Shown here: positions 1-12,291 of the stretch, one piece after another
Layout of the letters: each line of letters opens with the position of its first letter
Position numbering within the stretch: position 1 is the first letter of the stretch
Assembly: GCA_022578965.1 (NCBI GenBank)
Contig: MU400535.1
Coordinates: 124,001-188,000 of the forward strand
Source of the DNA: Xylaria sp. FL1777
Taxonomy: Eukaryota > Ascomycota > Sordariomycetes > Xylariales > Xylariaceae
Direction: 5' to 3'
DNA: 64,000 nucleotides
The notes under the pieces: generated by a model
Database searches by the model: none
What the model was told of the DNA's origin: nothing
The model's input: the letters and a program-made list of their open reading frames with translations, nothing else
Made by a program: the position numbers and the translations under genes

Positions 1-291
1 TAAATCTGGGTCTGCTAATAGATTTAGGAGGGCCTGAAAAGGCCCCGTTGCCAACATGTTTATGCTGGGACCGGATGTCCTGGCATGTTGCGAACTCGGT
101 GGTCCGAGGCAAATCTTCAATTTTCGCAAGCTACCAGACAAGATCACTACGAAACTCGAAGTCAGTTATCGCCATCTTGAAGGTGACCTATGAGCGGGTC
201 AGAACGTGGGAAGATCCTGGAATATGATTCTGGCCCACGAAAGCGCTCTATAGTCTCGAAAGTCGCCAAAACAAGAAAATGGCTCCGACAA

Positions 292-684
292 TTACTTACT
301 GTCGGAGACGGCGGGCGCTAAGACATTCTCAAACTCCCCACCAACGCGAGTCAAAAACAAACAGAGCGTTTGAACTCTCCGCCTAGCATCCTGTCCCTGT
401 GGGCTCAGAAACCCTCCCGGTTTTGTGAGGTGTCCCGACAAACGGTGACTCTGGCCATTCAGTATAAAGCGGTTTTTCCCGTAGAAGATAGCAGATGCCT
501 CCTGATACATCTGCACATTCACAAGAAAGAGGTACAGCACTGTTACCTTATCACGGGCTGTGAGACCGAAAAGGGTGTAGTTATAGAGAACGATGCCGTA
601 TTTTGAAATCAACAGGTAGGACAGTATGTTGGTTCGTAACTCTGCCGGCAGATCGAAGAAACGGAAACTTGAGGTCGAAGTCAT
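292..684 (-). CDS. F-box-like fungal protein, N-terminal exon (gene incomplete or decayed)
   Basis: The reading frame starts at 684 and opens with an F-box-like helix (FFDLPAELRTNILSYLL, about residues 9-25). It continues with the 'EASAIFYGKNRF' pattern common in fungal proteins that pair an F-box-like head with a degenerate tail. It stops at 292, but the last codons read AC-A/GTAAGT, a good splice donor at 300/299. Splicing to the AG at 249/248 would add about 28 residues and stop at 162 (156 aa in total). I cannot confirm that ending from conservation, and a further open stretch lies closer to position 1. The gene could therefore be a short protein, a longer gene leaving the window, or a decaying copy. 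No substrate can be inferred. The F-box-like head is fairly clear; the 3' structure is not. Confidence 0.45.
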   Translation of the reverse strand: MTSTSSFRFFDLPAELRTNILSYLLISKYGIVLYNYTLFGLTARDKVTVLYLFLVNVQMYQEASAIFYGKNRFILNGQSHRLSGHLTKPGGFLSPQGQDARRRVQTLCLFLTRVGGEFENVLAPAVSDSK

Positions 685-844
685 CTTGAAGTCTTTCTGT
701 AAGGGAGAGATATGACGAAGCCCAGAGGGCTATACAAGGACAAGAACGATATTGATAAAGTGCAAGGTATTCCATAAGGGTGTTGGGATGATACGGTTGA
801 GAGTAATATGTACCAATATCACTGCTTCAATTTGCCGAGTTAAA

Positions 845-875
<31 letters not shown>

Positions 876-1449
876 AAACAATAGCCTGCGTTAAGAAAGT
901 TACGGATATGATTTTTCGATATTCATAGCTAGGATCAGCCTTATAGATGTCTCTCGGTTCACATTGGTATAATGATATGGTGGTCTGGTGATCTGGGAGG
1001 GTAGATAGAGACTCAAAGAAGAATGGTTTTAGACGATGGAAATCATTCATTTCCAAGCAAGTTTCATCATGGTTTTTAGGTGAGTATGTAGGTAGGCACT
1101 TCTGATATGTTGCCATGCCCACCCATCCTACATCATGAAATGGGTAATAGGATGATGGACGGGGCGGCCTAACGTGGAAGAGGGATGTCCCCGCCCATGC
1201 AATTAGGGATGCCGATATGCATATCAGAAACACGATAGGCATATATCAGGTGGGGCCACCTTCCTAACCTACCATGCATGCCGGATTGAGTAGGAGGTAG
1301 GTCCACTGGAGCTCTAAGCTTCAAATTCAACAACGTCTTGCGTTGACTACGGGCCACATACATCTTCGTTCTTCGTATCTTATTCGCAGCGCGAGTCTTG
1401 ATTCGTACTGATCTAGCATTCTTAGGGAAATGCAGCAACGATACTCAAA
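685..1449. other. Intergenic spacer with divergent promoters
   Basis: This spacer lies between the F-box-like gene (minus strand) and CFT1 (plus strand). I see no convincing coding sequence; the short open frames lack family resemblance. It contains a TA microsatellite and ends in a C/T-rich stretch before the CFT1 start. Confidence 0.5.
845..871. repeat. (TA)n microsatellite
   Basis: An uninterrupted run of alternating A and T, about 13 units, in the F-box/CFT1 spacer. It is a simple repeat with no evidence of function. Confidence 0.9.
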
Positions 1450-4400
1450 ATGCAGTGCTACGCGGAGTTGACACCTCCTACCGCCGTCACACATTCCATT
1501 AGCCTGCCATTTCTCTCGGCGCAAAGCAACAACCTCGTTGTCGCGAGGTCTTCTCTTCTTCAGATTTTCACCACCAAGTCGGTGTCCGCCGAGCTCGATA
1601 ATGCCCAGAATTCCCAGTTACAGTCATCTGCTGCCGACCAACCCTACGATGCACGTATCAATGACGACGATGGACTCGAGGCTTCTTTCCTCGGCGCCGA
1701 TTCCGCCCTCGTTCGGTCCGATCGCTCACACTACACGAAGCTCGTCCTCGTCGCAGAGTTTCCGCTTGCCGGAACAGTGACCGGGCTTGCGAGAATTAAG
1801 TCTCGGTTGTCGCTGTCTGGGGGAGATGCTCTTCTGCTTGCATTCAAGGATGCGAAACTCAGCCTGGTCGAATGGGACCCTGTAAAACACTCAATTCGAA
1901 CCAACTCGATCCATTACTATGAGCAAGAGGATTTACAAGGCAGTCCATGGGCTATGCCGTTGAGTTATTATGTCAACTTCCTTACTGCGGACCCGGGAAG
2001 CAGGTGTGCTGCCCTGAAGTTTGGGACGCGTAGCCTTGCTATTATTCAATTCAAATCGCTCGAGGAAGACGTAGATATGCAGGATTGGGACGAGGAGCTT
2101 GATGGCCCTCGCCCAGTAAAAGACCCGTCTGCTACGCTTGCAAATGGAACTAGCAGGAATCAAGACACACCGTTTTCAACTTCATTTGTCCTACGCCTGC
2201 CCAATCTTGATCCCAGTCTCATCCATCCCGTGCACATTGCCTTTCTGTATGAGTATAGAGAACCTACCTTTGGTATTCTCTCTTCTTCGTCTGCTCCTTC
2301 TTCAGTCCTTAGGAGGAGGGATCAGTTGTCCTACATGGTCTTTACTCTTGATCTTGAGCAAAGGGCGTCTACAACAATTCTTTCGGTAAATGGGCTTCCA
2401 CAAGACCTATTCCGTGTGCTTGCGCTTCCGGCGCCAGTTGGCGGTGCCTTGTTGGTCGGGACGAATGAATTGATCCATATTGACCAGTCTGGGAAACCCC
2501 ATGGCGTTGGTGTGAACTCCTTTTCAAAGCAAGCGACTTCATTCAGCTTAATTGACCAGTCCGAGCTCGAACTCAAGTTAGAAGGCTGTCAGATTGAGAT
2601 AATATCTGCTGAGAATGGCGAACTTCTGATGGTGCTTAGTGATGGCCGTCTTGCGCTTGTCACATTTAGAATTGATGGCCGTACAGTGTCAGGATTGAGC
2701 GTTCAATTAGTTGGGCCAGATACTGGCGGGAATATCATCCCAACACGCACCTCAACTCTCAGCAAGCTTAGCCGAACGTCATTATTCGTAGGAAGTGAGG
2801 ATTCTGATTCCCTAGTAGTTGGCTGGACACGAAAACAGAGCCAATCAGAAAAGCGAAGGCGTCGGCTACACGATGCTTCTCTTGATCTTGATATGGACGA
2901 TGAAGATATGGAAGATATGGAGGACGACGATGATCTTTATGGCGAGGAGTCGGCGCCTACAAGACAAGTTTCGAACGCCGCTAATGGTCATGGAGGGCGA
3001 TCGGGCGAACTCGTATTTCGTATACATGATTCCCTCGTTAGCATTGCGCCAATACGCGACTTCACTCTCGGTAGGAATATTAGATCCAAGAATGGGGAGC
3101 AATCGAATCAAGAAGGCGTGACGAGTGAGCTTAGCCTTGTTTGTGCGGTAGGAAGGGGGGATTCCGGTTCAATCGCAATAATAAACAGAGCTATCCAACC
3201 AAGCGTCATCGGACATTTCGAGTTTCCAGAAGCTAGGGGATTCTGGACAGTTGCGGCACAGAAGCCCATACCCAAATCCTTACAGGGCGACCGGGGTACA
3301 ACCTCCTTAGGAGCCGACTACGACGCTTCAGCGCAATATGATAAATTTATGATCGTGTCAAAGGTGGATCTAGATGGATACGAGACATCAGATATCTACG
3401 CTTTGACGGGGGCTGGATTCGAAGCGTTAACAGGTACTGAATTTGACCCAGCTGCCGGTTTTACTATCGAGGCTGGGACAATGGGTCAGCATATGAGAAT
3501 AATTCAAGTCTTAAAAACTGCAGTCCATTGTTATGACGGAGGTGAGAGAAGGGAGCTCAAGATCTTCGTAATGATACTAATGAAACTCTCTAGACTTTGG
3601 CCTTAGTCAAATAGTACCTATGCTGGACGAGGAAACTGGGGCGGAACCAAGGATTGATTATGCCAGTATAGCAGACCCTTACATTCTGCTCGTTCGAGAT
3701 GACGCAAGCGTATTCATTGCAAAAATGGACAACAATCTGGAACTAGAGGAACTTGAGAAGGACGACACCTCATTGGCTTCGAAGAAATGGATAACAGGCT
3801 GTCTTTACGAAGATAAATTCGGTGTTTTCTTAAGGACTTCTAGTGATAAAGGCACAAAACCCGGAGAGAACATAGTAATGTTCTTATTGAGCAAGACTGG
3901 TGCGCTATATGTATGTCAAATCGAATTAAAGGAGATGGAAATGTGCTAACACTAATGTTAAGGTCTACGCTCTCTCTGATCTCACGGCACCTATATACAC
4001 CGCCGAGGGATTATCATACCTGCCTCCTATACTTTCTGCAGACTATGCAGCGAGGCGTGGAGCATCCCGAGAAACTCTCAAAGAGATTTTGATTGCTGAT
4101 CTCGGAGATCACACGTCTTACTATCCCCATCTCATTGTAAGCTTCCCAAGTAGCTGCCTACTTTCTCAATTACTTACCTACTCCAGACTCGGAACAGCCA
4201 AAATGATGTGACCATATACGAACCGTTCCAAACCGCTTTGGAACCTACCGCGGAGCTTTCTCGGTCGCTCCATTTCCTGAAATTGTCAAATCCCACTGTG
4301 GCAAATACCTTGGAAACAGTTACAGAGGACGACGTGGAAGGACAAAGGACATATCCGATGCGAAGGTGCGATAATATTGCCGGATACAAGACCCTTTTCC

Positions 4401-6018
4401 TTCCCGGTGACTCTCCACAGTTTATTCTCAAATCTTCGAAGACCCTACCCAAAGTCATTGAGCTTCAAGGTAGTGGTGTGCGCGGCATGAGTTCATTTCA
4501 TACGGAAGGCTGCGAGCGAGGGTTCATCTATGCAGATTCGCAAGGTGTGGCACGAGTCTGTCAAATATCAACTAGCAATACTACTTATGCTGAACTCGGG
4601 ATGTCTTTGCGGAAACTACCTTTAAACATCGACACACACACTGTCACCTTCCATCCAACGTCGGAAACGTTCGTCGTTGGTTGCGACATCTTGAAACCTT
4701 TCGAGCTACCCAAAGACGACGACTATCACAAGGAATGGCACTTGGAAAAAGACTTACAACTTAAACCCACAGTCGAGCAAGGGCTAATCAAACTCATTAA
4801 CCCTATGACATGGACGGTTATTGACACACTTGGGGTGGAACCTTTCGAAACAGTCATGTGCGTGGAAACATTATACTTGGAGGTTTCAGAGTCAACTAAT
4901 GAGCGCAAACATCTTATCGCCGTCGGAACTGCCATATCCCGTGGAGAAGACTTGCCAATTAAAGGTCGAGTTCTTGTATATGACATAGTGGCTGTTATTC
5001 CCGAGCCCGGCCGGCCGGAGACGGACAAGAGGCTCAAGCTCATCGCAAAAGAAGATATTCCACGCGGCGCAGTGACGGCGCTCTCCGAAATCGGTACACA
5101 AGGACTCATGCTGGTGGCGCAAGGGCAGAAGTGTATGGTACGTGGTTTGAAAGAAGACGGCTCGCTTCTACCTGTTGCATTCATGGATATGAGCTGCTAT
5201 GTGACGGCAGTTCGCGAGTTAAGAGGGACTGGGCTCTGTCTCATGGCCGACAGCGTTAAAGGCGTCTGGTTTACTGGTTATACCGAGGAGCCTTATAAGA
5301 TGATCCTTTTTGGGAAGAGCTCAACCAAGTTGGAAGTACTCACAGTCGAGTTTCTCCCTGAGGGAAGCGAACTTTTCCTTGTAGCCTGTGATTCGGATGG
5401 TGGCATCCATATTCTAGAATTCGATCCAGAACGTGAGTTTAATTCTTCTTATTATGCATAACCTTTGGTATTCGCATCTAACGACCAACAGACCCGAAAT
5501 CTCTCCAAGGTCATCTACTTGTACATCACACTTCTTTCTCTACCGGTGCGAATTTACCAACTCGCAGCGTGCTTTTACCACGGACACTACCAGCTACGTC
5601 CGACTACTTCTCCCAGCATCAAACAAATGGAGGTTCACCAGCTCCTCGAGCCCCACCCATCATCCTGTTTAGCTCACCAACTGGCGTCCTTGCCACACTA
5701 TCAACTCTATCTGAGCCGCAGTACCGCCGGCTGTCATTCTTATCTGGGCAGCTACTCTCTTCATTGCCGCATCACGCGGGTCTTAACCCCAAAGCCTATC
5801 GTGCTCCCGTGTCGACTGGTGCCGTGGGGCGGTTCCCACCAGGCGTCGATGCTGGAATGGGGCGCAACATCGTCGATGGTGCACTCTTAGCACGATGGAA
5901 CGAGTTGGGTGCTGGCCGCAAAGCCGAGATTGCGGGGCGCGTCGGATTCGCTGACGTAGATGAGGTGCGCGAGGTGCTTAGGGAAGTGCTGGGCGCCAGT
6001 GGGCTAGGATACCTCTAA
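1450..6018 (+). CDS. CFT1: CFT1, CPSF160-type subunit of the mRNA cleavage and polyadenylation factor
   Basis: Large scaffold subunit of the nuclear pre-mRNA 3'-end cleavage and polyadenylation complex (CPSF160/Cft1). My model has five exons: 1450-3541, 3594-3910, 3963-4136, 4187-5432 and 5492-6018, giving 1451 aa, the usual length. The four introns are 50-59 bp with GT..AG ends, and the first has a clear ACTAAT branch point. The N-terminus (MQCYAELTPPTAVTHSISLP) and the junction-spanning segments DFGLSQIVPMLDEETGAEPR, NDVTIYEPFQ and FDPEHPKSLQGHLLVH match the family. They fix the splice sites and show no frameshift. Acidic low-complexity segments occur near residues 215-220 and 480-495, as in other fungal Cft1. 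The C-terminal third is the CPSF-A beta-propeller region. Its neighbours are unrelated in function. Confidence 0.96.
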
Positions 6019-6373
6019 TTATACCATACGAAAATGCGAAAGGGGGGTTCTGAACTTTCCTCGAGACGTTGAAAATTGGGAAGGCCCGGTTTGTCTTGTA
6101 TTAGGAGCCACTAGAAAGGGGAAGTTCTAGGAGTTTGGGCGGAGGGCTTCTCCTCGCTTTGTATTATTAATTGCTGGTTGTTGAGAATACGAATATGATA
6201 TTGTATTAGACGACCGTCATGAAACACCTGATACCATTCGCATGTTCCTATCCGAATGTGAATTACCCTGAATAACCCAGGTGGGGATGCTAAGTCTCAC
6301 TTCCCCTTACGAAAAACCCATGACGCCGCAAAATACACTGCATCTCAGCATCCTATCATCACCTAACCCTGAT
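6019..6373. other. Convergent 3' spacer
   Basis: Short spacer between the ends of CFT1 and the Pal1-like gene. It presumably carries both 3' untranslated regions. I see no other gene. Confidence 0.5.
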
Positions 6374-6549
6374 CTAATCCTTCATTTTCTTGCCCGTTTT
6401 GAGATCCCGCTCAATCGTGTACGAAGGCTCACCCTTGCCTTTTAGGTCGTCGGGATGATATTGCTACGTCGACGGTCAGCCACAATGCCCTAGGACATCA
6501 ATCACATACCCTTTCTTCCTTCAAGCCTAAATCCTCAAGCCTTATATAC

Positions 6550-6585
<36 letters not shown>

Positions 6586-7111
6586 AAAGAAAAGAAATAC
6601 ATAAAACAACGAAGAAAGCCGGGACTGTAACAAAACCACTCACCACATGCTCGTACCGTCTGTACGCGCCGCCGGCCGCGTCCTGCTCGCGCATGACGTC
6701 GGCGCCCTCCTCGTAGTCCATGACGTCGCCGGTGAACTCGTCGACTTCCCCGGGGGCCACCGAGGCCGTGCCCTGCAGCGGCACGTGGCGCGTGACGGCG
6801 TCGACGATGTTGACGGCCGGCGTCGCCCGCAGCGCCTCGCGGTTGCCCTCCCGCACGGCCGCCAGCGGCGCGTACCGCGCGTCCCGGTTGCGCGAGGCCA
6901 GCGCCGCGTCGTAGGGCCCGCCGTGGTGGTAGATGCCGCCCGGCACCACGTTGTCCAGCGAGTCGATCTGGTCTGGGCGTGGCTGGTTCGCCTTTCGGAG
7001 GTGCGGGGAGCGGTTCGCGAGCTTGGTCTCGCGCTTTATCTGCTCTAGGGGGCTTGGGGCGGACATCTTGGGCGGGTTCGGGGGGGTGTTGTAGGTTTGT
7101 TGTTGGTTCAT
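6374..7111 (-). CDS. Small Pal1-family-like fungal protein
   Basis: A two-exon gene of 185 aa. Exon 1 is 6644-7111; exon 2 is 6374-6463 and ends with the conserved tail DDLKGKGEPSYTIERDLKTG. The first exon carries the block LDNVVPGGIYHHGGPYDAAL (about residues 52-71), which resembles the core of Pal1 cell-morphology proteins. It also carries VPLQGTASVAPG and MDYEEGADVMREQDAAGG, typical of a widely conserved small fungal family. If the Pal1 relation holds, a role in polarity or endocytic membrane sites is possible, but this is only family-level inference. Reading through the donor would add an artefactual Thr-His/Tyr-Ile tail from the microsatellite in the 180-bp intron. An in-frame ATG at 7066 is an alternative start. 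The coding part is strikingly GC-rich. Confidence 0.8.
6544..6585. repeat. (TA)n(TG)n compound microsatellite inside an intron
   Basis: About ten TA units run directly into about eleven TG units, within the intron of the Pal1-like gene. It is likely length-polymorphic and would alter intron length, not the protein. Confidence 0.9.
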
Positions 7112-8296
7112 GGGTGTGTACGCGCCGCGGGTGTGTATATGTTATTGATGTAGATAGGTGGAAGAGAGTTGGAAGAGAGGTGGAAGCTGGTGGGAAGTTC
7201 TGATGTTGTTGGGTTGTTCGAGTCGAGTGTTTAAATACTTAGGTAGTCACTGAAGCGAAGAGGGATCTAGTCCAGTGTGTCTCCTGTATATTTTCTTTGG
7301 AATTCGTTGATCAGAAGAGTACCTAGCTTCTAAGACAGTGAAGACGAGAAGAAGGTGTTATCGGAATAATATAGAGGGCACGATATATGAAAACTTGTCT
7401 ACCTAATTCTTTCTACCTAGTCCTCCTAATCCGATTCGTTACTTCGTTACACAGCTTTGCACCGGAAGCATCATGCTATCATACATACCCACCCAAATAC
7501 CCACTGGCGAGCATTGCGTATGCGTACGTGTAATGGCTGAGTCGAAAGGTATGATGTAATTCTCGGGACCTGGGTTGGTGTTGAGCGGCTCAAACTGGAG
7601 GACGGGACCCACAGGCGGCTCTGCACTACTGGAGCCAGTGACGCAAGATCAGTGCAGGGGTCTTTATACTGTAGATACCAGTATCTTGGATACATAGGTA
7701 CATATTGACATCCTAGCAGTTCTGATCTTATCTTGACGAAAAAGGGAACGAACATCCAATGACTGCCAACCGAATACAAGGTGTTGGTCATATTTGATTT
7801 CCTACTGTATGTAGAGTGATTACATGTGAATACCTACATATATCTAAGAAACTGGATTTTTGTAACTTATGATGCTCCCATGAGGTAGTGAAAACCGGGG
7901 AGCAATCGGTACTCGGGTACCTGTATGATGGTACCTACAATAGTCTTTACTAACTACCTATGTACTTCAACTATTTCGACTTAAGGACTAAAATGCAACA
8001 CAATTGTCTGTATTGCAATTTTAGGTTGAGGCCCTGCGCTAGCTAAGGTACATGTAGGATACTGGTACCTTACAGTAAGGTGGGTCGGGCCGCCAAGCCA
8101 GTGACAGCTATGATAACACCCGCCTATGGTTATACCTTGGCAGGTGAATAAATCAACCTGCACACCTTAACAAGACCTCTTCATATTCCGGCGATCATGT
8201 ATTCACCCTTGTCATTGTTTCAACAGAATAATTGGATGAGCTGTATATCTGTTTTAGGATTCCAGCAGTTCATGCCCCTGAAACTATGTGCCCAGA
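7112..8296. other. Divergent promoter region
   Basis: About 1.2 kb between the Pal1-like gene (minus strand) and USB1 (plus strand). It is AT-rich and contains several TACCTA/GGTACC words. I see no gene; open frames here resemble no family. Confidence 0.5.
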
Positions 8297-9693
8297 ATGG
8301 CCCTTGTAGATTACTCCGACTCCGATGAGTCTGAAGAAGTCATCAGTCCTCCGACCAAAAAGCAGAAGACATCAGATAGCCATACGGCCGCCATTACAGC
8401 AAAAGACGTGCTCCCGCCTCTCCCGTCTGCCTTCCACGACCTATATGCGTCCACAGTAAGGGTCAGCGCAAGCGATGATCCAACGATGCACCAGGGCCGC
8501 AAGCGTGTGAATCCTCACAAGGTCGGCCATTGGCCGAGTCACTTATACATCGAGTGTGAGTTCTCATCCATCTCACAAGCATTTCATTTCACCTTCACGT
8601 CTCTGCTTTTAATTCACCCTAGACTCATCACAATTCCTCTTCCCATACATATAGATATACATACGTACCCAATCAATACAACATCGTATAATCAAGTGAA
8701 TAAAAACAATGATACACAAACGGTATTTGATGATAAATTAACCAGAAAACAGGGCACCCAACACCGCCAGAACGAGCAACTCTCACCAAGCTCCTCTCAA
8801 CCCTCCAATCCACCCTTCCCTCACCGCCATCCTCTTCTTCCCTATCATCCCCATCATCACCCCCGTCAAACCCCCAATCCATAACCTCCTTCCTAACCTC
8901 CGACCTCGGCGCACCACAGCCTCTCCACATAAGCCTCTCGCGCCCAATCGTGCTGAGCACAGCGCAAAAGGCCGCATTCCTATCCGATCTCGAAACGAGC
9001 ATCCGTACAAGCGGCATCGCGCCCTTCGAGGTGCGACCGCTGGCACTGCAATGGCACCGGACAGAGGAGTCGTCGCGCTCGTTCCTCGTGCTGCGGGTCG
9101 GCAGCCGGCAGCCTTCTGCGACTACTACAATAACACCAACAACAACACTCGACAAGGGCAAGAAACAAGAAGATGCGGGTGAAGAGCACGCCGGCCAAAA
9201 CACAGTAAAAAAACAAGAAGAAGAAGAAGAAGAAGAAGAAGAAGCGGAAGGGGAGGGAAATTCTAGTGCTAACAACAACAACAATAATAATAATAATAAT
9301 AACAAAAACACATCCGCAAACCCACACCTCACACCCCTCCTGCAGCGCTCCAACGCCCTCGTCACGGCCTTCGGCCAGCCGGCGCTATACGCCTTCGCGG
9401 GACGCGAAGGAGAGGCCGGGAGCGCAGACGACGCCTTCCACGTCTCCATAGCGTGGTCTCCGGCGCCGCCGAGCGCGGAGGTGCGGCGCCTGACGGACGA
9501 GGCGTTCGATGGCGCTTGCGATGATGGCGTTGGCGTTGGCGTCGGCACAACGATCAGGGATGCTGTGCGCGGCATGCGTGTCCGTGTCGAGGGTATCAAG
9601 GCCAAGATCGGGAATGTCGTGACGCACGTACCGTTGCCTGATGCCAGGGGTTGGAGGAATGATGATAGAGGCCGCGGGTTATTCGGCGTCTAG
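8297..9693 (+). CDS. USB1: USB1, U6 snRNA 3'-phosphodiesterase
   Basis: A 2H-phosphoesterase that trims and modifies the 3' end of U6 snRNA in the nucleus. Exons are 8297-8555 and 8753-9693, giving 399 aa; the 197-bp intron splits a Trp codon. The start at 8297 gives the family-typical [14 protein letters not shown]; an in-frame ATG at 8288 would add three residues. Family signatures are [37 protein letters not shown], the first catalytic HxS motif (PLHISLSRP) and the second (DAFHVSIAW). The C-terminal [10 protein letters not shown] motif is also present. Unusually, the segment between the two HxS motifs contains a poly-Glu run followed by a poly-Asn run, encoded by trinucleotide repeats. The catalytic motifs are intact, so the enzyme is probably functional. 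Confidence 0.93.
9215..9302. repeat. Coding trinucleotide repeats (GAA)n and (AAC/AAT)n
   Basis: Two trinucleotide tracts lie in the second exon of USB1: AAGAAG repeats (9215-9244, poly-Glu) and AAC/AAT repeats (9271-9302, poly-Asn). Both stay in frame. They insert low-complexity sequence between the two catalytic HxS motifs. Confidence 0.9.
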
Positions 9694-10243
9694 AACACCT
9701 GGTACTAACTAGCGAGGAATAAGATATTGAAGACTTACTTAGACGTTGGTATAGGGTAGTGTTCACTATTCATGTCACCAAGCATCATGACTATTTCGCG
9801 GTAGTAATATGTAAGGTAATTTAGCTGTGTAGGCTACTTAAAATACAAAGATGTCCCCTAGTATAATAAGTATGACAGGTTAAGATGAACTGTATTGAAA
9901 ATAATATTTTTGCCATGCCTTGCGGTCCACATGAATAAAAAAAGAATGCCCCTGAAACTCCGCCAATATGGTTGTAGTAATTCTGAAGATGCTCATGCTA
10001 GGCGAATATCAAATTCCCCTCTTATGCTATATAGAAAAAGGCCGCCATCGAACGAAACATAATTCCGATCGTAGCCTCTATCTGGTTCCAAACCAGATCA
10101 TGCAATCAATGCTGCACGCTTTGTATCCACAATCATCGTTCTTGTATATACAATACAACATGCGCCTAGGTATGCAATTTCAAGTGAACTAAAGAAAACA
10201 AGAAGATAACGGCCAAATAAAGCATAAGCAAGAATGATAAAAT
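9694..10243. other. Convergent 3' spacer
   Basis: AT-rich sequence between the ends of USB1 and ERO1, presumably 3' untranslated regions. I see no gene. Confidence 0.5.
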
Positions 10244-12291
10244 CTACAACTCATCGAAGCTTGGACGTTCTAAATGCCAAGTTCGTGGTGTGACGGGGAG
10301 TCCAATGTAGAACTCCCAGAAACGATTGAGTTCGAAGACCAAGATCGAGAGCCTAGAGCAAGGACATCAGTATAAGGAAAGGAGTTGGGCCCATGATAGG
10401 CATTGACAAACTCACAGTAGTTTAGGGAAGCCGATCCAACCCCCAACGACTATTTTAACCGCATGAGTGACCCGGTTCATCTCCACCCAAAATTGGTCTT
10501 GCGTATTTATAGGTTTCTTTAGCTTTTCGGATAACACGATTTCTTCCTCTTCGCCAAAATCAAAATCATCATATTCGCTATCCCGTTCATTCTGAACATC
10601 GGCAGATTTAGTTTCCGACTCCGTAGGAGTAGTATCTTTCCGTGAGTCTGGCGAGATTCTGACAGCATGCGGTTTCTTTGCACGGTCTGGAATCGGTGAT
10701 ATTACCTGCGGTTCACCCACCTTCGCAGCCTCTGCCATGGCCCGGAACTGGTGATGCGCTCTTACCGAACTGCTAAGTCGCGCGTAAGTGTTAAATAGTG
10801 CAACCAATTCCGTTCGTTTGAGCTCCGGAACCTCGCCACTATCATTATCTGTTTCAAACAGAACTTTCAGCGCCGTGCCATAGCCTGAGGTTTGCAATTT
10901 ACCCCATAGTCGGCATTTGTCGCAGCCGACACAGTCCATTAAGCGGCTCACATTCCGGAACCGGTTTCGAAAATCTTCTTTCAAAGAGGGGCCCTCGCCG
11001 TTCTTGAACATCAAACTCTCATCGAATATTTGGGGAACAGAGGACGATGCCTGTGTAACCGCTAGGACCTTGGCCTTCGTGGCAGCATCTTGGTCTGGTT
11101 CCCCTGTACAAAAGGTATAACTTTGCAGATAGGGGCCAAGTTTCGCCACGGCGCGAGTGAGTAGCGCGTAGTTGAAGTATAGATTCGAGATGCGTTCAGG
11201 GTGGGTAAGTAACCTCTCGGTATAGCACTTCAGGTTTGGTTGCCACTGGCCTGTGGTTTGGTTGAGGAAATCCCAGCAGAGATGAGTGCTAATGCTTGAA
11301 TGCATGCCTGATATTACGCGGTAAAAAACGCGCTTCTCGAGACATTCATCTTCATTTTCCAGACCAGTCTGGGCAAACGACGTACTAGGGTCTTCATGGT
11401 GTTGCTGATAGATCTGTTGTCGCTCTGCCGATTGAAGGACATTTCGAAAATCTTGGGCGGCTGGTCCCTGCAGTAGCGAGGACATACCCAAAGAGGCTGA
11501 CTGAGGGAATGATGACTTTTGAAAACAGTTTTCTCTATATATAGCATCCCATACCATCTTGGCGCCTTCGCCAGCAAAGCCAGTGAATCGCTCCGGGTTA
11601 TGTACTAAGCTCACGTAGTCGCCCTTAGAACTCGTGGTCTCGTCCTCCGGTACACAGTAGTCACGCTCGTCGCATTCGTCGTCATATTCCACTATACAAC
11701 TTTCACCCACATCTTCTCCCAATAGGCCTTGTAGTGGTCGTTGTGGCTTCTCCTCTTGTACTTTCTTTCCAGGATGCTTTGCAGAGGGGCCCACTAGCTT
11801 TCCCAGCTCGCTTGCTCTCCATATCTTGGGAATATCTTCTTCATTATCTATCGTGTTGACGGCGCATGCGATGTTGCCACACATGCCATTCTCGTCGTTC
11901 CAGAATGGACATCTCTTGTTAAAGAGGTTTAGTCGGTAGTATGAGAAGAAGTCGGATTCCTTGGTCAGCTCGTCGATGACGGGTTTCACCCTTTCGTTGA
12001 GGTTCTCGAGGGTCTGGTAGGAGACACAGGCATCGCTCACGATGGACTTGGGCGAGAACTGGTAGATGGCACTGTTAGAGACGTGGTGGAGGAGACGTGA
12101 CGGGGTGACAGTTGCCGCGGTCGCCGGCGCGCGGGTAACGAGAAGGAGTAGAGGAGAAGCTGTAGAGAGCAGTGGGAACAACATACTGCACAAGAATCAT
12201 CTTGCTCTCCCTTGGCTGTGGTCTTGCACTGCGCCGGCGATGTCCAGAGCGCAAAGACTGTCAGGAAGAAGAGCTTGCCAGCAGACGGCAT
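10244..12291 (-). CDS. ERO1: ERO1, endoplasmic reticulum thiol oxidase
   Basis: FAD-dependent oxidase of the ER lumen that re-oxidises protein disulfide isomerase. Three exons, 12187-12291, 10416-12058 and 10244-10352, give 618 aa. The first exon encodes a signal peptide (MPSAGKLFFLTVFALWTSPA). It splices with a GTATGT donor and CTACCAG acceptor into FSPKSIVSDACVS. A longer frame starting at 12193 reads intron sequence and is not the real N-terminus. The shuttle cysteines lie in NGMCGNIACAV, and the catalytic CxxCxxC motif is DCVGCDKCRLWGK, followed by the family pattern LQTSGYGTALKVLF. The last exon supplies ILVFELNRFWEFYIGLP, completing the conserved C-terminal helix. The protein is expected at the luminal side of the ER membrane. 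Confidence 0.95.

Noticed and set aside
730..1242. 170-codon frame on the minus strand
   Set aside because: It includes the TA microsatellite (repeated Tyr-Ile), has no family resemblance, and lies in the promoter between two genes.
10412..12193. ERO1 starting at the long frame's own ATG (12193)
   Set aside because: The N-terminal 45 residues of that frame are intron sequence. Splicing from 12187 to 12058 gives a signal peptide and the conserved FSPKSIVSDACVS junction.
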